Notes: generated from the letters alone by a model not told the origin. DNA of 64,000 bases from Litoribrevibacter euphylliae (GCF_042646085.1 NZ_JBHRSZ010000009.1:288683-352682); one strand, 5' to 3'. Shown: positions 45,807-54,468, numbered from the stretch's first letter. Numbers and translations: made by a program.

Positions 45807-46220
45807 TGCAATTTTTGGGGGATGCCCCTCATACTGTGGAACATCTTGAGGAATGACTTCCCAGCTAGCTTTAGAACCAACAAATATATGACGACCGATT
45901 TCGATTTCTGGATCTTCGTTAACGCAACCTAGCGTTACCCCATGAACCTCATCTTGGTAAATGCCGCATAAAGTAGAGCCGCACTGCTTGCAAAACTGTA
46001 AGCCGAAGCCGTTCTCACCGATATATGACGTTAAAAGCTCTGTCCCGCAAATCCACTGAAACTCAGAAGGATTGACCAGAGCATAAGCCGATGCTTGAGA
46101 ACTAAAAGCTTTCCTACAACGAGAACAATGGCATGACCTAGCATCTCGAAGCTTACCATTTACTTCATATTTAATTTCACCGCAAAAGCATTCACCAGTT
46201 AACTTCACTAATTTCTCCAT
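45804..46220 (-). CDS. GFA-family (glutathione-dependent formaldehyde-activating-like) protein
   Basis: It encodes 138 residues. Zinc ligands of the family fold are clear: CFCGEIKYEV, SCHCSRCRKAFSS and FCKQCGSTL. Family members bind zinc, and only some act on S-hydroxymethylglutathione. It is a single-gene cassette: its stop lies at the inner core of an attC. Confidence 0.92.
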   Translation of the reverse strand: MEKLVKLTGECFCGEIKYEVNGKLRDARSCHCSRCRKAFSSQASAYALVNPSEFQWICGTELLTSYIGENGFGLQFCKQCGSTLCGIYQDEVHGVTLGCVNEDPEIEIGRHIFVGSKASWEVIPQDVPQYEGHPPKIA

Positions 46221-46224
46221 GATG

Positions 46225-46283
46225 CACAGCGCCTACAGTAGAGGCGTAAGCTCGCGAGCGTCCTGCTGACTGTTTTTGTTATG
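46225..46283 (-). repeat. attC site overlapping the end of the hydrolase gene
   Basis: GTTATGC (46277-46283) is a good inner core and CAGCGCC at the other end resembles a mutated TAACGCC. The hydrolase frame runs on through this segment to 46233. Confidence 0.55.
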
Positions 46284-47219
46284 CACTCTATCCGAATCAC
46301 CTAAAAAGCTAGCAAGCGACATACTGTCAATATCGCAATGCCCGCCCTCCATTGGATACCAAAGAATATGAGCGCCATTGCTCTCGGCATGTTCAATCAA
46401 TTGCTTAGAACCAGCCATGCAACCCCAATCGTCCTTTTTTCCACACGATAGATACAACGGACCTGCTGAGCTTAAGTCTTTACTATGCGCCACTTTCAAG
46501 GGGCTATTTTGATTCCAACTCTCCTTATTAGGATATAGGTAGCGCCCTATAAACAACATCATTAAACCTCGTTCCCATGAGGTATTAGAGTTATGCATAT
46601 ATTCTGCAATCTCATTGAATGATGCCTCTGGAGAAACTGTTGGAAGTGGAGCGCAAAGTGAAGCTGCCCCATCAAATAATGAGCTGGTATTTAGCCATGC
46701 TAGAATTGCGTTAACACCACCCATAGACTCACCAACAACGAGCCTCTTATCAATTTTTAAACTAAGTTTTGACTCTATCTGTGGAACAAGCTCACTCTGA
46801 AAATACTCAAGAAGTTGCTCTTTTTCTAGCAACCAAAGCGAACCAAATGAAATGCTGATTACCGTCGGCGGTTCCGACTTTGTCTTCGCCCATTGTCGGT
46901 ACAAATCACCTGTGTAGTAAGTATCGTCATTCCACCACTTGGCATTGCCTCTGCGTCCATGAAAATAATAAATCAGGTCATCACTTTTGCTATTTGGTAT
47001 ACGATTAATGCAATACGACCAGTAAACAGGCGCGTCACTACTAAAACACTTCATTTCCAAACCGGAAATAGGAACAGGAGTGTACTCAAGCGGTTGAGAT
47101 ATGGATTTGGCTACTATACCAGGCCAATTCCAAAGCGAGATCGAGCCAACAATTATTGTTAGAACGATGGCCACGAATACAATGCCTGTTCGCCGTAAAT
47201 ATAATGCGCCTTTTTGCAT
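46233..47219 (-). CDS. Membrane-anchored or exported esterase-like alpha/beta hydrolase
   Basis: It encodes 328 residues. N-terminal hydrophobic helix about 11-30. The nucleophile elbow is VVGESMGGVNAILAW; acid and His candidates are CGKKDDWGC and EGGHCDID. Closest in style to esterase D/PHB-depolymerase-like proteins. The last 17 or so residues are encoded by attC sequence, suggesting the original stop was lost. Confidence 0.82.
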   Translation of the reverse strand: MQKGALYLRRTGIVFVAIVLTIIVGSISLWNWPGIVAKSISQPLEYTPVPISGLEMKCFSSDAPVYWSYCINRIPNSKSDDLIYYFHGRRGNAKWWNDDTYYTGDLYRQWAKTKSEPPTVISISFGSLWLLEKEQLLEYFQSELVPQIESKLSLKIDKRLVVGESMGGVNAILAWLNTSSLFDGAASLCAPLPTVSPEASFNEIAEYMHNSNTSWERGLMMLFIGRYLYPNKESWNQNSPLKVAHSKDLSSAGPLYLSCGKKDDWGCMAGSKQLIEHAESNGAHILWYPMEGGHCDIDSMSLASFLGDSDRVHNKNSQQDARELTPLL

Positions 47220-47280
47220 TTAGGATATCCAATATCAATTCTAATTAAGCCTGAGTCACGACATGCTTAAGCCCATACGC

Positions 47281-47397
47281 ATAACATTTTCCAGCACGGG
47301 CTGATGGCTGATTATGGCTTTTTCGATAACATGGCGAAGCCACTTCAAAAGGCGCAGGCAATTGACAGCCCTGTAGTGCTTAGCACTTGTTAGGCAT
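47281..47397 (-). repeat. attC site (long, VCR-like)
   Basis: ATAACATTTTCCAGCACGGGCTG at the left pairs with CAGCCCTGTAGTGCTTAG at the right, ending GTTAGGC. About 117 bases long, the longest site here. Confidence 0.8.
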
Positions 47398-47743
47398 TGT
47401 ACTGCACTATTGAAAATGTATTGCTACTACAATCCACAACATGAGTCATTGTGCCGCCCCAATCTTGTTTTACTGGGACTCCTGTAAAAATGACACCATT
47501 TTCTTTAGCTGAGCCATAGAAGTTATTTATATCGCTTACTTCGAGGCTGAATCCGAGGTATTTACCACACTCAAATTCTCCTATTTCCTCAGGTTCTAGG
47601 AGAACCTGTACATTATCTAATTGGTAACCGATAAAACCTTCTGATTCGGAACCAAAAACTTTATTCATACCAAGTTTATTTGAATAGAAGAATTCCGCAT
47701 CTTTCAGATTTTTACAGGGTATTCTGATCATTGAGAGTTTCAT
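47390..47743 (-). CDS. VOC-family (glyoxalase/bleomycin-resistance fold) protein
   Basis: It encodes 117 residues. MKLSMIRIPCKNLKDAEFFYSNKLGM, VLLEPEE and the late WGGTMTHVVD segment give the paired beta-alpha-beta-beta-beta fold with metal-binding positions. It could be a lyase, dioxygenase or antibiotic-binding protein; the sequence does not decide. Confidence 0.88.
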   Translation of the reverse strand: MKLSMIRIPCKNLKDAEFFYSNKLGMNKVFGSESEGFIGYQLDNVQVLLEPEEIGEFECGKYLGFSLEVSDINNFYGSAKENGVIFTGVPVKQDWGGTMTHVVDCSSNTFSIVQYNA

Positions 47744-47770
47744 TTTTTCTCCGATTCAATTGGGTGCCTA

Positions 47771-47832
47771 ATCGAGATAGGAAGAGACCTCACGATCCCC
47801 CTCCTCCCACACCACCGGGCATGCGGATCACT
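47771..47832 (-). mobile_element. 3'-end remnant of a group II intron
   Basis: On the minus strand the stretch carries CATGCCCGGTGGTGTGGGAG, then a DVI-like hairpin with GGAGGGGGATC and CTTCCTATC, ending CTCGAT, which resembles the domain V/VI end of bacterial group II introns. It joins directly to TTAGGC, the inner part of an attC core. No reverse-transcriptase gene remains. Confidence 0.55.
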
Positions 47833-47873
47833 TGCATTAAAAATCACAAAATATCCAAAAAGAAACCATCACG

Positions 47874-47957
47874 TCATTATAATCGCTGGCAGAATAGCTG
47901 CAGATAGATACGCAAGTATCAGTCTCATAGTGAGCGATGCTGGCGGCCCTTATTATG
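47874..47957 (-). repeat. attC site (degenerate)
   Basis: TTATAATCGCTGGCAG at the left pairs partly with the CGATGCTGGCGG region at the right; the inner core reads TTATTATG, as in the site at 45731. Confidence 0.45.
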
Positions 47958-47966
47958 AAACCGCAC

Positions 47967-48239
47967 TTAACTACCATTTTTAATAGCATGCCTTAACAAC
48001 CAAACTTTGTAACTGCAATATACAAACACTATTGAAAGGACTATATAAACTAGCGTAGTTGGGATGAACACCGCTCTTGTTAGATAAACCACATCCATGA
48101 GTACCAAACAAAGAGCTGCTTTCCCAGCCCAAACCAACGCATCTTCTCTTCCCGTCCGGTTCTCAGCAAAGCCTAATACGAACACATAGATCGAAATAGG
48201 AATCAAAACTAATAATATACCCAGAGCTATAAAATCCAT
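47967..48239 (-). CDS. Small membrane protein
   Basis: It encodes 90 residues with three hydrophobic segments (about 3-25, 35-55, 62-80) and a short basic tail. Single-gene cassette, family not recognised. Confidence 0.65.
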   Translation of the reverse strand: MDFIALGILLVLIPISIYVFVLGFAENRTGREDALVWAGKAALCLVLMDVVYLTRAVFIPTTLVYIVLSIVFVYCSYKVWLLRHAIKNGS

Positions 48240-48256
48240 CTAATAGCACTCATTTA

Positions 48257-48335
48257 TAACGTTTTGGTAGATGGCGAGGCTAGTGAGTCCAGCGAGGAGG
48301 TCTTTTCCCGAGCGTATTTCACAAGCTTGTTAGCC
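48257..48335 (-). repeat. attC site (common family)
   Basis: TAACGTTTTGGTAGATGGCGAG to GTTAGCC; nearly identical to those at 48697, 51033 and 58902. Confidence 0.88.
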
Positions 48336-48677
48336 ATTAGACCTTTGTTGCTTTCGGTATTCTTTAAGCTGCTGATTTCTTATGCCATTTAATCTTTTGT
48401 GTCGTAAGACTTTGATGCCAATTACTACAATAAGCAAAAGAATTGAAACACCACTTACCGCATATCTAAAAGCATCCGATACATCAATAAGCCAAACAAT
48501 ACAGATTAAAATAAAAACAACTGAAGAACCCATGCCAATTATGCGTTCGTCCAAGTACTTTATCGACCACTTGCTATGACTAGAATGCTGATCTTTGCAT
48601 GAAAGTCGCTTCCCTGAATTGTCGATATCTCGAAGGCCAATTCCTAATTCGTGATTACCTTCACCACCTGCGCCCAT
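48330..48677 (-). CDS. Small membrane protein
   Basis: Start at 48677 (MGAGGEGNHELG) with AAGGA upstream; the longer frame to 48728 would run into the attC. It encodes 115 residues: Gly/His-rich N-terminus, two hydrophobic segments (about 48-65 and 75-92), basic Arg/Gln-rich tail. Family not recognised. Confidence 0.65.
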   Translation of the reverse strand: MGAGGEGNHELGIGLRDIDNSGKRLSCKDQHSSHSKWSIKYLDERIIGMGSSVVFILICIVWLIDVSDAFRYAVSGVSILLLIVVIGIKVLRHKRLNGIRNQQLKEYRKQQRSNG

Positions 48678-48696
48678 AATAATTCCTTTAGGATGG

Positions 48697-48777
48697 CTAA
48701 CGTTTTGGTAAATGGCGAGCTTTAGCAAGACCTGCGAGGGAGTCTCTTTCCTGAGCGAATTTGACCACTTTGTTAAG
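48697..48777 (-). repeat. attC site (common family)
   Basis: CTAACGTTTTGGTAAATGGCG at the left, GTTAAG at the right core; same family as 48257. Confidence 0.87.
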
Positions 48778-48784
48778 TTTTATA

Positions 48785-49048
48785 CTAACCAAAGAAAATC
48801 AAAACAGGTATTGAGGATGCGTAGGCGAGCCAATAATAACTTCCCTTTCCATCTAGATACTCTACAACTTTAAATACAGCAAAAGCGACTAAAAGAGAAA
48901 AAAATGCAGATATGAACAGATACCCACCTATGCCACTACTCATTAATCCTATGATAAAAGATCCGATTCCCCATACTATAGCCGAATTAGTAGCTTTGGA
49001 TGTGTTAGCAAAGTAAGCCATAACAGCTAGTAGTAATATTATTTTCAT
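48785..49048 (-). CDS. Small membrane protein
   Basis: It encodes 87 residues with three or four hydrophobic segments covering most of the chain, ending PVLIFFG. Single-gene cassette. Family not recognised. Confidence 0.65.
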   Translation of the reverse strand: MKIILLLAVMAYFANTSKATNSAIVWGIGSFIIGLMSSGIGGYLFISAFFSLLVAFAVFKVVEYLDGKGSYYWLAYASSIPVLIFFG

Positions 49049-49076
49049 TAAGACTTCCGTTGAAAATTATTTAATC

Positions 49077-49151
49077 TTAACGCCCGTAGCATGAGCGAGG
49101 AGCGCAGCGACAAGTCCAGCCCGAAGGGCGGTCATAGCTACGTTCGTTAAC
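49077..49151 (-). repeat. attC site
   Basis: TTAACGCCCGTAGCATGAGCG to GTTAAC, with the central GAGTCCAGC-type stem; near-copy of the next site (49603). Confidence 0.88.
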
Positions 49152-49593
49152 TGTTTTTGATTGCATTGTAATTTTCAATTGGGAACTCTGATCCCCATAA
49201 CTCCTTGTACTCAGAGCTACCGATTGAATTTAGTATCTTATCTGCTTGATTTAGGAATTGGGATTTCAATCTCACCAAAGGTACTAATGTTCGAAAAACA
49301 ACCTCTCCTTTCTCCCATGGCTCATCAACCATTTCGCGTTCAAATGAATAAACCACAACTTGAATTTCTTCATCATTTCTTAAAAATCGAATCTTAGTTC
49401 TTCCAGGTTCGTGCTCGAAAGCACACCCTTCTTCTTTACTGCCACTTAATAGCCTAAGTATGGAATCTGACAGGTCTAGGAAAGCATCTGAAAGGTAAGA
49501 TATGTTGTAAATATGATGAGTCCCGTCAGCTGACTTGATTTCGGCGTCTGCCCAACCGTGATCTTCAATTTGGTATGTAAGTTCGAATTTCAT
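49147..49593 (-). CDS. Protein of unknown function
   Basis: It encodes 148 residues, soluble and acidic, with a beta-rich first half (ELTYQIEDHGWADAEI) and helical C-terminus (LKSQFLNQADKILNSIG). It looks like a small immunity- or sensor-type fold. Family not recognised. Confidence 0.65.
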   Translation of the reverse strand: MKFELTYQIEDHGWADAEIKSADGTHHIYNISYLSDAFLDLSDSILRLLSGSKEEGCAFEHEPGRTKIRFLRNDEEIQVVVYSFEREMVDEPWEKGEVVFRTLVPLVRLKSQFLNQADKILNSIGSSEYKELWGSEFPIENYNAIKNS

Positions 49594-49602
49594 AATTTGC
49601 AG

Positions 49603-49677
49603 TTAACGCCTGCAGCATGGGCGAGGAGCGCAGCGACGAGTCCAGCCCGCAAGGCGTTCATGGCTGCACTGGTTAAG
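49603..49677 (-). repeat. attC site
   Basis: TTAACGCCTGCAGCATGGGCG at the left, GTTAAG at the right core; closely related to 49077. Confidence 0.88.
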
Positions 49678-50077
49678 TGTTGCTGTCAGCAATTGCACTG
49701 AGTTCGATATCCTCGTAAAAATAATGAACTTTGTATTTACCCGTATTATTAACTTCAAATAGACAGCCAATCCAAGGTTCGTTGCACTGAATGTGATATT
49801 GCTTCAATTCTTTTAGTAGGTTCTCAACAATTTGAACTTGAGCACGAGGATAATTTATAAACTTCTGTTGTGGCGGCGCCCCAACAAAACACCTAAAAGT
49901 TAAATGAGCACTATCTTCGAATATTTTTGAACCTACCCGTATGGTAGCCCAGTTTTCTGGAGCCATATCTGCGAGAGCCTGCGCGATAGGTTTATAGTAA
50001 CTCTCCGCGTCTTTGGGCAGCGAAACCTTTTCTATATTTTTGCTTTTACTAAGTAATTTTTCGAACAGAGCTTTCAT
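49673..50077 (-). CDS. Protein of unknown function (YezG-like)
   Basis: It encodes 134 residues. IAQALADMAPENWATIRVGSK followed by strands and FYEDIELS resemble the layout of YezG/DUF600 immunity-type proteins. That comparison is from pattern only. Single-gene cassette. Confidence 0.6.
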   Translation of the reverse strand: MKALFEKLLSKSKNIEKVSLPKDAESYYKPIAQALADMAPENWATIRVGSKIFEDSAHLTFRCFVGAPPQQKFINYPRAQVQIVENLLKELKQYHIQCNEPWIGCLFEVNNTGKYKVHYFYEDIELSAIADSNT

Positions 50078-50103
50078 CGAGGTTTTCCGTTCCCTTTATA
50101 CAC

Positions 50104-50157
50104 TTAACGCCTTAATGACGCGCCCCGTCAGGGGTCGAGTTGATTAATTTGTTAGCA
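50104..50157 (-). repeat. attC site (short, 54 bases)
   Basis: TTAACGCC to GTTAGC. The shortest complete site in the array, with only a small central stem (CCCCGTCAGGGG). Confidence 0.75.
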
Positions 50158-50586
50158 TAATAACTTACTTTCCGTGATTTCCTTTAAATTATGATACGAA
50201 TCATAATATTTAGATTCCCATGTTTTAGTTGGTATTGCCTCTACACCGACTTCATGGTCTTTTGCTTTTAATTCTATCCTCATGCCAGTGTAGCTATGAA
50301 AAACTGTTGCTTGCCACCAAGAAAGAGTGCCTAAGAATTTTTGAAATTCCTTAAACCACTCTTTATCTAGTCCATACATTTCATCATACGAAGCTGCAAA
50401 ATGAATAACTTGAAATGTATTTATATGAAGCCGATGATCCAGAGGGGGTAACGTAAACATTGAGCGAAGAAGATATGCCCCATACTCTGGAAGCCCCTCT
50501 ATAGCTAAAGTATTACTCACATGAATTTCACGTTCTTTACCACCGAATGAATGTGAAAGAATATACCCTGAAACTATGTCGCCCAC
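50152..50586 (-). CDS. Protein of unknown function
   Basis: It encodes 144 residues, soluble, aromatic-rich, with LPEYGAYLLRSMFTLPPLDHRLHI and WWQATVFHSYTGMRIEL stretches. Family not recognised. Confidence 0.65.
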   Translation of the reverse strand: MGDIVSGYILSHSFGGKEREIHVSNTLAIEGLPEYGAYLLRSMFTLPPLDHRLHINTFQVIHFAASYDEMYGLDKEWFKEFQKFLGTLSWWQATVFHSYTGMRIELKAKDHEVGVEAIPTKTWESKYYDSYHNLKEITESKLLC

Positions 50587-50603
50587 ATTAACTCCTTTAT
50601 ATG

Positions 50604-50660
50604 CTAACGCCTGTCAGCAGGGCGCACAAGGTACGTTCAGACTGGCTGGCTTTGTTATAC
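50604..50660 (-). repeat. attC site
   Basis: CTAACGCCTGTCAGCAGGGCG at the left and GTTATAC at the right core. Confidence 0.78.
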
Positions 50661-51014
50661 GACATGTTCCAAATAGTCCTTGTATTCATCTTGGACTATT
50701 CCCTTATTGACGAAGCTTAGGCTTTCAACTTCGAGTCTATCTCTTAACTCATGGATCGAAGCGATTGTGAATTCTTGAGCTGGAAAGTCCCATTCTCCGC
50801 TTCTTGGTGGAAAGCTATAGATATCTAGGTAGTCTTCATCACCGACATCCACTGCTTCCCATATACGAATTTGAATAGTGTTTCCAGTTTTACTTAGAGA
50901 AAGCCACCGGATACACATTTTCTCTGCCTGAAAACCACCAAGAAATGCTTCGACTTCTTTACCTCGATTCAGTGAAGATTCTACTTCCTGCACTGTTAAA
51001 TATCTTCGGCTCAT
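50655..51014 (-). CDS. Protein of unknown function
   Basis: It encodes 119 residues, soluble, mixed alpha/beta, with CIRWLSLSKTGNTIQIRIWE and IHELRDRLEVESL. Single-gene cassette, family not recognised. Confidence 0.65.
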   Translation of the reverse strand: MSRRYLTVQEVESSLNRGKEVEAFLGGFQAEKMCIRWLSLSKTGNTIQIRIWEAVDVGDEDYLDIYSFPPRSGEWDFPAQEFTIASIHELRDRLEVESLSFVNKGIVQDEYKDYLEHVV

Positions 51015-51032
51015 TTCCTATCTCAGTTCGTA

Positions 51033-51113
51033 TAACGTTCTGGTAAATGGCGAGCGCTAGCGAGCCCAGCGAAGGAGTTTCTTTCCCGAGCGAATTTCAC
51101 CAACTTGTTAGGC
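51033..51113 (-). repeat. attC site (common family)
   Basis: TAACGTTCTGGTAAATGGCG to GTTAGGC, near-identical to 48257, 48697 and 58902. Confidence 0.88.
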
Positions 51114-51521
51114 TTTTGACGAAACCCTATAGGCTAGCTCAGGGTTGATGAAATATGCACCTAAGAAGCCAATACCCGAAGCCCCGAAAAATACGATTGG
51201 CATTAAAGTATGATCTGGCAGGCCAAAAATAAGGTGATAACATACACCTGTGAAACCACAGCTTAAACCAAAGGCAACCATTAGAAAAAATACATTTACG
51301 TAGGAACTAACCTTACTCATAAAAGGTGAGCTAGGTTTAAATACGAGTTTGGTAATGAAAGCCAAAACTAATGGTGCTAAAAGACCAAATAATAGGACCT
51401 GTAATACCAATTGATCAGGGAAAACAGGAAACATCTCTTGGTTTATCAAGCTTGGTACTTGAGCAACGCCCAAAATTATTCCAACTACAATTCCAACTTT
51501 TTCACTTTGATTAAAGTTCAT
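51108..51521 (-). CDS. Small membrane protein
   Basis: It encodes 137 residues with four hydrophobic segments (about 10-25, 38-60, 70-95, 105-125). Family not recognised. Confidence 0.65.
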   Translation of the reverse strand: MNFNQSEKVGIVVGIILGVAQVPSLINQEMFPVFPDQLVLQVLLFGLLAPLVLAFITKLVFKPSSPFMSKVSSYVNVFFLMVAFGLSCGFTGVCYHLIFGLPDHTLMPIVFFGASGIGFLGAYFINPELAYRVSSKA

Positions 51522-51526
51522 GATTT

Positions 51527-51553
51527 TTGCGATCGGTTACCGGCACTTGTTAA
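51527..51553 (-). repeat. Truncated attC site
   Basis: Only the right part is intact (ACTTGTTAAG); the left core and central stem are missing, leaving about 27 bases between two genes. Confidence 0.45.
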
Positions 51554-51900
51554 GTTTTGGCTAGCCTTGAACATAAAACCTCAACTATGCCAGCCGTATT
51601 AAAATTTAGTTTGTAATGATACCAACTCTCATCATTCCAAGCCTCTCCTTGCCGAATATGCTCCTTTACCCAATCTGAGTCGTGAACAATATGGCAAGAA
51701 TCGAACCTTTCGGTTTCCGATAGTTCGTACTCTGCATTTTGAAATTTGAATCCTAATGTATTCTCGAATTTGATAGAAATATGTTGCTCTCTCCAGTCCG
51801 TGAACTCCAACACTAGATCTACACCATCAAATTTAAATTTGATGCCTTCGGCGTCCGCGACGGAAAAGCCTAAATCAACTATTTCTACGACTTCGATCAT
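51550..51900 (-). CDS. Protein of unknown function
   Basis: It encodes 116 residues, acidic and beta-rich: VADAEGIKFKFDGVDLVLEFTDW then alternating strands, ending in a short helix. Family not recognised. Confidence 0.6.
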   Translation of the reverse strand: MIEVVEIVDLGFSVADAEGIKFKFDGVDLVLEFTDWREQHISIKFENTLGFKFQNAEYELSETERFDSCHIVHDSDWVKEHIRQGEAWNDESWYHYKLNFNTAGIVEVLCSRLAKT

Positions 51901-51915
51901 AACTCTCCGAGAAAC

Positions 51916-52018
51916 TTAACGCCTCGCTTAACCAGCGCAAAATAACAGGCTAGAATTAGCGACGAAGGAGCGCAAGCCTGTTATTTTGCGTCCTTTGCAG
52001 TTAAAGCCTTTGTTAGGT
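51916..52018 (-). repeat. attC site with a 16-bp perfect stem
   Basis: CGCAAAATAACAGGCT (51936-51951) and its exact complement (51975-51990) lie inside TTAACGCC...GTTAGGTG. The palindrome is stronger than in the other sites. Confidence 0.8.
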
Positions 52019-52028
52019 GTTTTAACAC

Positions 52029-52244
52029 CTACCTGCGTTGCTTAGCCTTTTCTTGACGCAACGCTTTGCGTTCTTGTTTATTTGGAATATTTTCACGATC
52101 GGAAAGGGCTTCTTTTATATCTTGATAAGCCTGTTTCCATTGCTGAGTGTTTTTATACTCTATTTCATTATATGAAGACTCTCGATATTGATCCGACAAT
52201 TCAAACGACTCTTCACATTCTAACAATGCATGCCTTCGACTCAT
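52029..52244 (-). CDS. Small basic protein of unknown function
   Basis: Start at 52244 (MSRRHALLE) with GGGA upstream. It encodes 71 residues, helical, ending in a Lys/Arg/Gln-rich tail (QERKALRQEKAKQRR). It shares an interval without an attC with the next gene, so it may be a two-gene cassette. Between them is the palindrome ATCTAAAT/AATTTAGAT (52265-52283). Confidence 0.55.
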   Translation of the reverse strand: MSRRHALLECEESFELSDQYRESSYNEIEYKNTQQWKQAYQDIKEALSDRENIPNKQERKALRQEKAKQRR

Positions 52245-52314
52245 AAGTGTCCCTGCACGCATCTTATCTAAATCTAATTTAGATACAACCCCCGGTCATA
52301 TAGATGCTATGCCC

Positions 52315-52734
52315 CTATTCGTAACTGATATTTTCTATAGCCGCCCAGCCAGACTTCCCTGCGCATTCACCATTCTCAATTTTAACTTTGCGCCACATAT
52401 CTACCCCAGCATGAGCAGACTTTTCACCTGACAAAGTCACGGATGCTCCAGAAATAGCCATACAAACATGCTTGTTTGAATCGGTCGCGGCCATAAGATT
52501 AGGTTCAGAAACGACCAAGACCGAGCCATATTTTGGATTCTTTAATACATACGATTCATGATCGGATTGGGAAGAACCACCTTGGTTGATATTGATTGTT
52601 CCGTTATTTTCTCCAATCACGTTGTTTTGATTGCCGTTAGTATTTTGATTAATAGACGTGGCTTCTGTAGCAGTAAATGCCACTACCAAACCAAGTATTG
52701 AAGCAAGTGATCCCCAAAAACTGATTTTTTTCAT
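52315..52734 (-). CDS. Exported protein with an SH3-like domain
   Basis: It encodes 139 residues: N-terminal hydrophobic segment (WGSLASILGLVVAFTATEA), an Asn-rich linker (NQNTNGNQNNVIGENN) and a C-terminal beta-rich domain with LVVSEPNLMAATDS and MWRKVKIENGECAGKSGW, which resembles bacterial SH3 domains. Probably surface or periplasmic. IS copy 1 sits just upstream. Confidence 0.65.
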   Translation of the reverse strand: MKKISFWGSLASILGLVVAFTATEATSINQNTNGNQNNVIGENNGTININQGGSSQSDHESYVLKNPKYGSVLVVSEPNLMAATDSNKHVCMAISGASVTLSGEKSAHAGVDMWRKVKIENGECAGKSGWAAIENISYE

Positions 52735-52893
52735 TGCTGATAACTCCCTGTATTTTTTATCAACTCGAACCCCTACATTTTAATGCATAGACATAATGAC
52801 TCCCCACGAAAGAGTGCTGACCTCCAATTCGTGGGTTAGCTATGCCAGAGCCATAATATAGTTTTTCGACGACGATAAATGGGGATCAGCACC

Positions 52894-53983
52894 ATGAAAA
52901 ACGATAGCATACTTTTTGTCGGCTTAGATACTCACAAAGTGCATACCGAAGTCGCCTATGTTATTGATGGCAGAGAGAATTCACCTCAACGCTTCGGTAA
53001 AATACTGACCAACAAGCAAGCCTTCATATAGCTGGCTCGACAGCTCCAATCACTTTCCTAATTCAAACAAGTCCAAACGCCACCCTGCACTTTGTCTATG
53101 AAGCGAGCCCTTGTGGTTATTGGATCTACCGTTTGCTCACATCCCTTGGTCACTGCTGTTATCTTTTTGCACCATCTCTGGTTCCTAAGAAGCCAGGACA
53201 ACGTGTCAAAACAGATAAGCGCGATGCCCTGATGCTCACTCAACTTCTGAAGAATGGTGACATCGATCCTATCTATGTGCCGGAGCCTGAAGATAAAGCC
53301 GTTCGCGATTTATCCCGTGCACGTGAAACCGCGATGCGAGATTTAAACGACACTAAGTACCAACTTCATGCCTTCTTATTAAGAAACAACATCAGATATG
53401 CAGGTACAACTAACAGGTCTTTAAAGTACATGCGTTGGTTAACCGAGATGATTCTTCCTCATCCTGCTCAGCAAGTCGTGCTTCAAGAGCTTGTTCAAGC
53501 CATTAACGAACGGATGCACCGCCTTCAGCGGTTAGATAACGAATTAACTCATCAGGTGACAAAGTGGCGTTACTATCCCGTAGTAAAAGCCATTCAAGCC
53601 CTACGGGGCGTACGACTACTGGTAGCGACAGGCGTGGCGATCTCTCTCGTTTTGACCATCCAATAAAGTTAATGAGCTATGTAGGATTAACTCCGACCGA
53701 ACATTCTTCTGGTGGATCCCGTAAACTCGGTGGCATTACCAAGTGTGGAAACTCCCGTGCTCGACGACTCTTAGTCGAAGGCGCACACAGTTATCGGTAT
53801 GCCGCCAATATATCTAAGGAACTCCAGATTCGACAGGAAGGATTGCCCAAACAGGTCATTGATACGGCATGGAAAGCGCAACTCAGACGGTGTAAACGCT
53901 ATCAAAAGTTAATTCAGCGCGGGAAAAATCGCAGTGTGGTCATTACTGCAATAGCCCGAGAGATGATCGCGCCGTTCGTTTAA
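52894..53983 (+). pseudogene. IS110-family DEDD transposase, broken
   Basis: The gene starts MKNDSILFVGLDTHKVHTEV (RuvC-like DEDD domain) and ends with TAIAREMIAPFV after the IS110-type transposase_20 region. Compared with copy 2 it has an in-frame TAG at 53029, a net 14-base insertion near 53060 and a 13-base deletion at about 53638, so it cannot make a full protein. Confidence 0.9.
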
Positions 53984-54394
53984 ATGAAAGCTGATCAATC
54001 TCACGAGAAGTGGTTCTTCCTAGAATCGCCCCGAAAACACGCTTAGCGAGAATACCTGCATGAACGGTTTAGAGTCAGCGCATTGGATCAAGCAACGGGT
54101 GTGGTGCAATCACCAACGGCGTTAGGTTGGCTATGAAGTACAAACTTTATAGATCCGCGAACATAGACTGAAGATAGTCGCAGTGAAGCTGGCACCACGA
54201 CGTAATTAATAAAGTTGGATAGGCCTCGAAAGAGGCAACCCACGAATATTACCGGGGAGGCGATCCTCCATGAGAACCGTCGAAATTACTGGCTTCATCC
54301 TGTGCGTTGGCTCGACTTTATTGAAATGATTACGGCATACTAAAAGAAAAGTGCCTCGGCTAGCTCTGTGCCACTTGACGTGGGGAGTCATACC
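53984..54394 (+). ncRNA. Candidate bridge RNA in the right end of IS copy 1
   Basis: The long right end carries conserved structured elements: TGGTG-CAAT-CACCA stem, a CCAAC-GGCGTTAG-GTTGG hairpin (54113-54131 approximately), a GCCTC-GAAA-GAGGC hairpin (54223-54236) and a GGAGG/CCTCC stem. The loop GGCGTTAG is the complement of the attC core CTAACGCC. In IS1111-type elements the bridge RNA lies in the right end. Limits are not determined. Confidence 0.5.
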
Positions 54395-54468
54395 AACGCC
54401 GCCAGCACAGGCCGAAACTGCGAAGCAGTTGAGGTCCAGCGAAGCGAGCATGGCTGGCCTTGTTAGGC
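54395..54468 (-). repeat. attC site fused to IS copy 1
   Basis: AACGCCGCCAGCACAGGCCG to GTTAGGC. The normal T/C before AACGCC is replaced by IS sequence. Confidence 0.82.

Larger units (their letters stand above)
52786..54394 (+). mobile_element. IS110/IS1111-type element, copy 1 (defective)
   Basis: About 1.6 kb. Subterminal perfect 13-bp inverted repeats (ATGACTCCCCACG at 52796-52808 and its complement at 54379-54391). The right end is fused to AACGCC, the start of an attC. Left non-coding end about 108 bases, right end about 411 bases. The transposase gene is broken. The sister copy is at 56031. Confidence 0.85.

Noticed and set aside
45722..45883. N-terminal extension of the 45344 gene
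   Set aside because: It would be translated from attC sequence; the ATG at 45721 is the natural cassette start.
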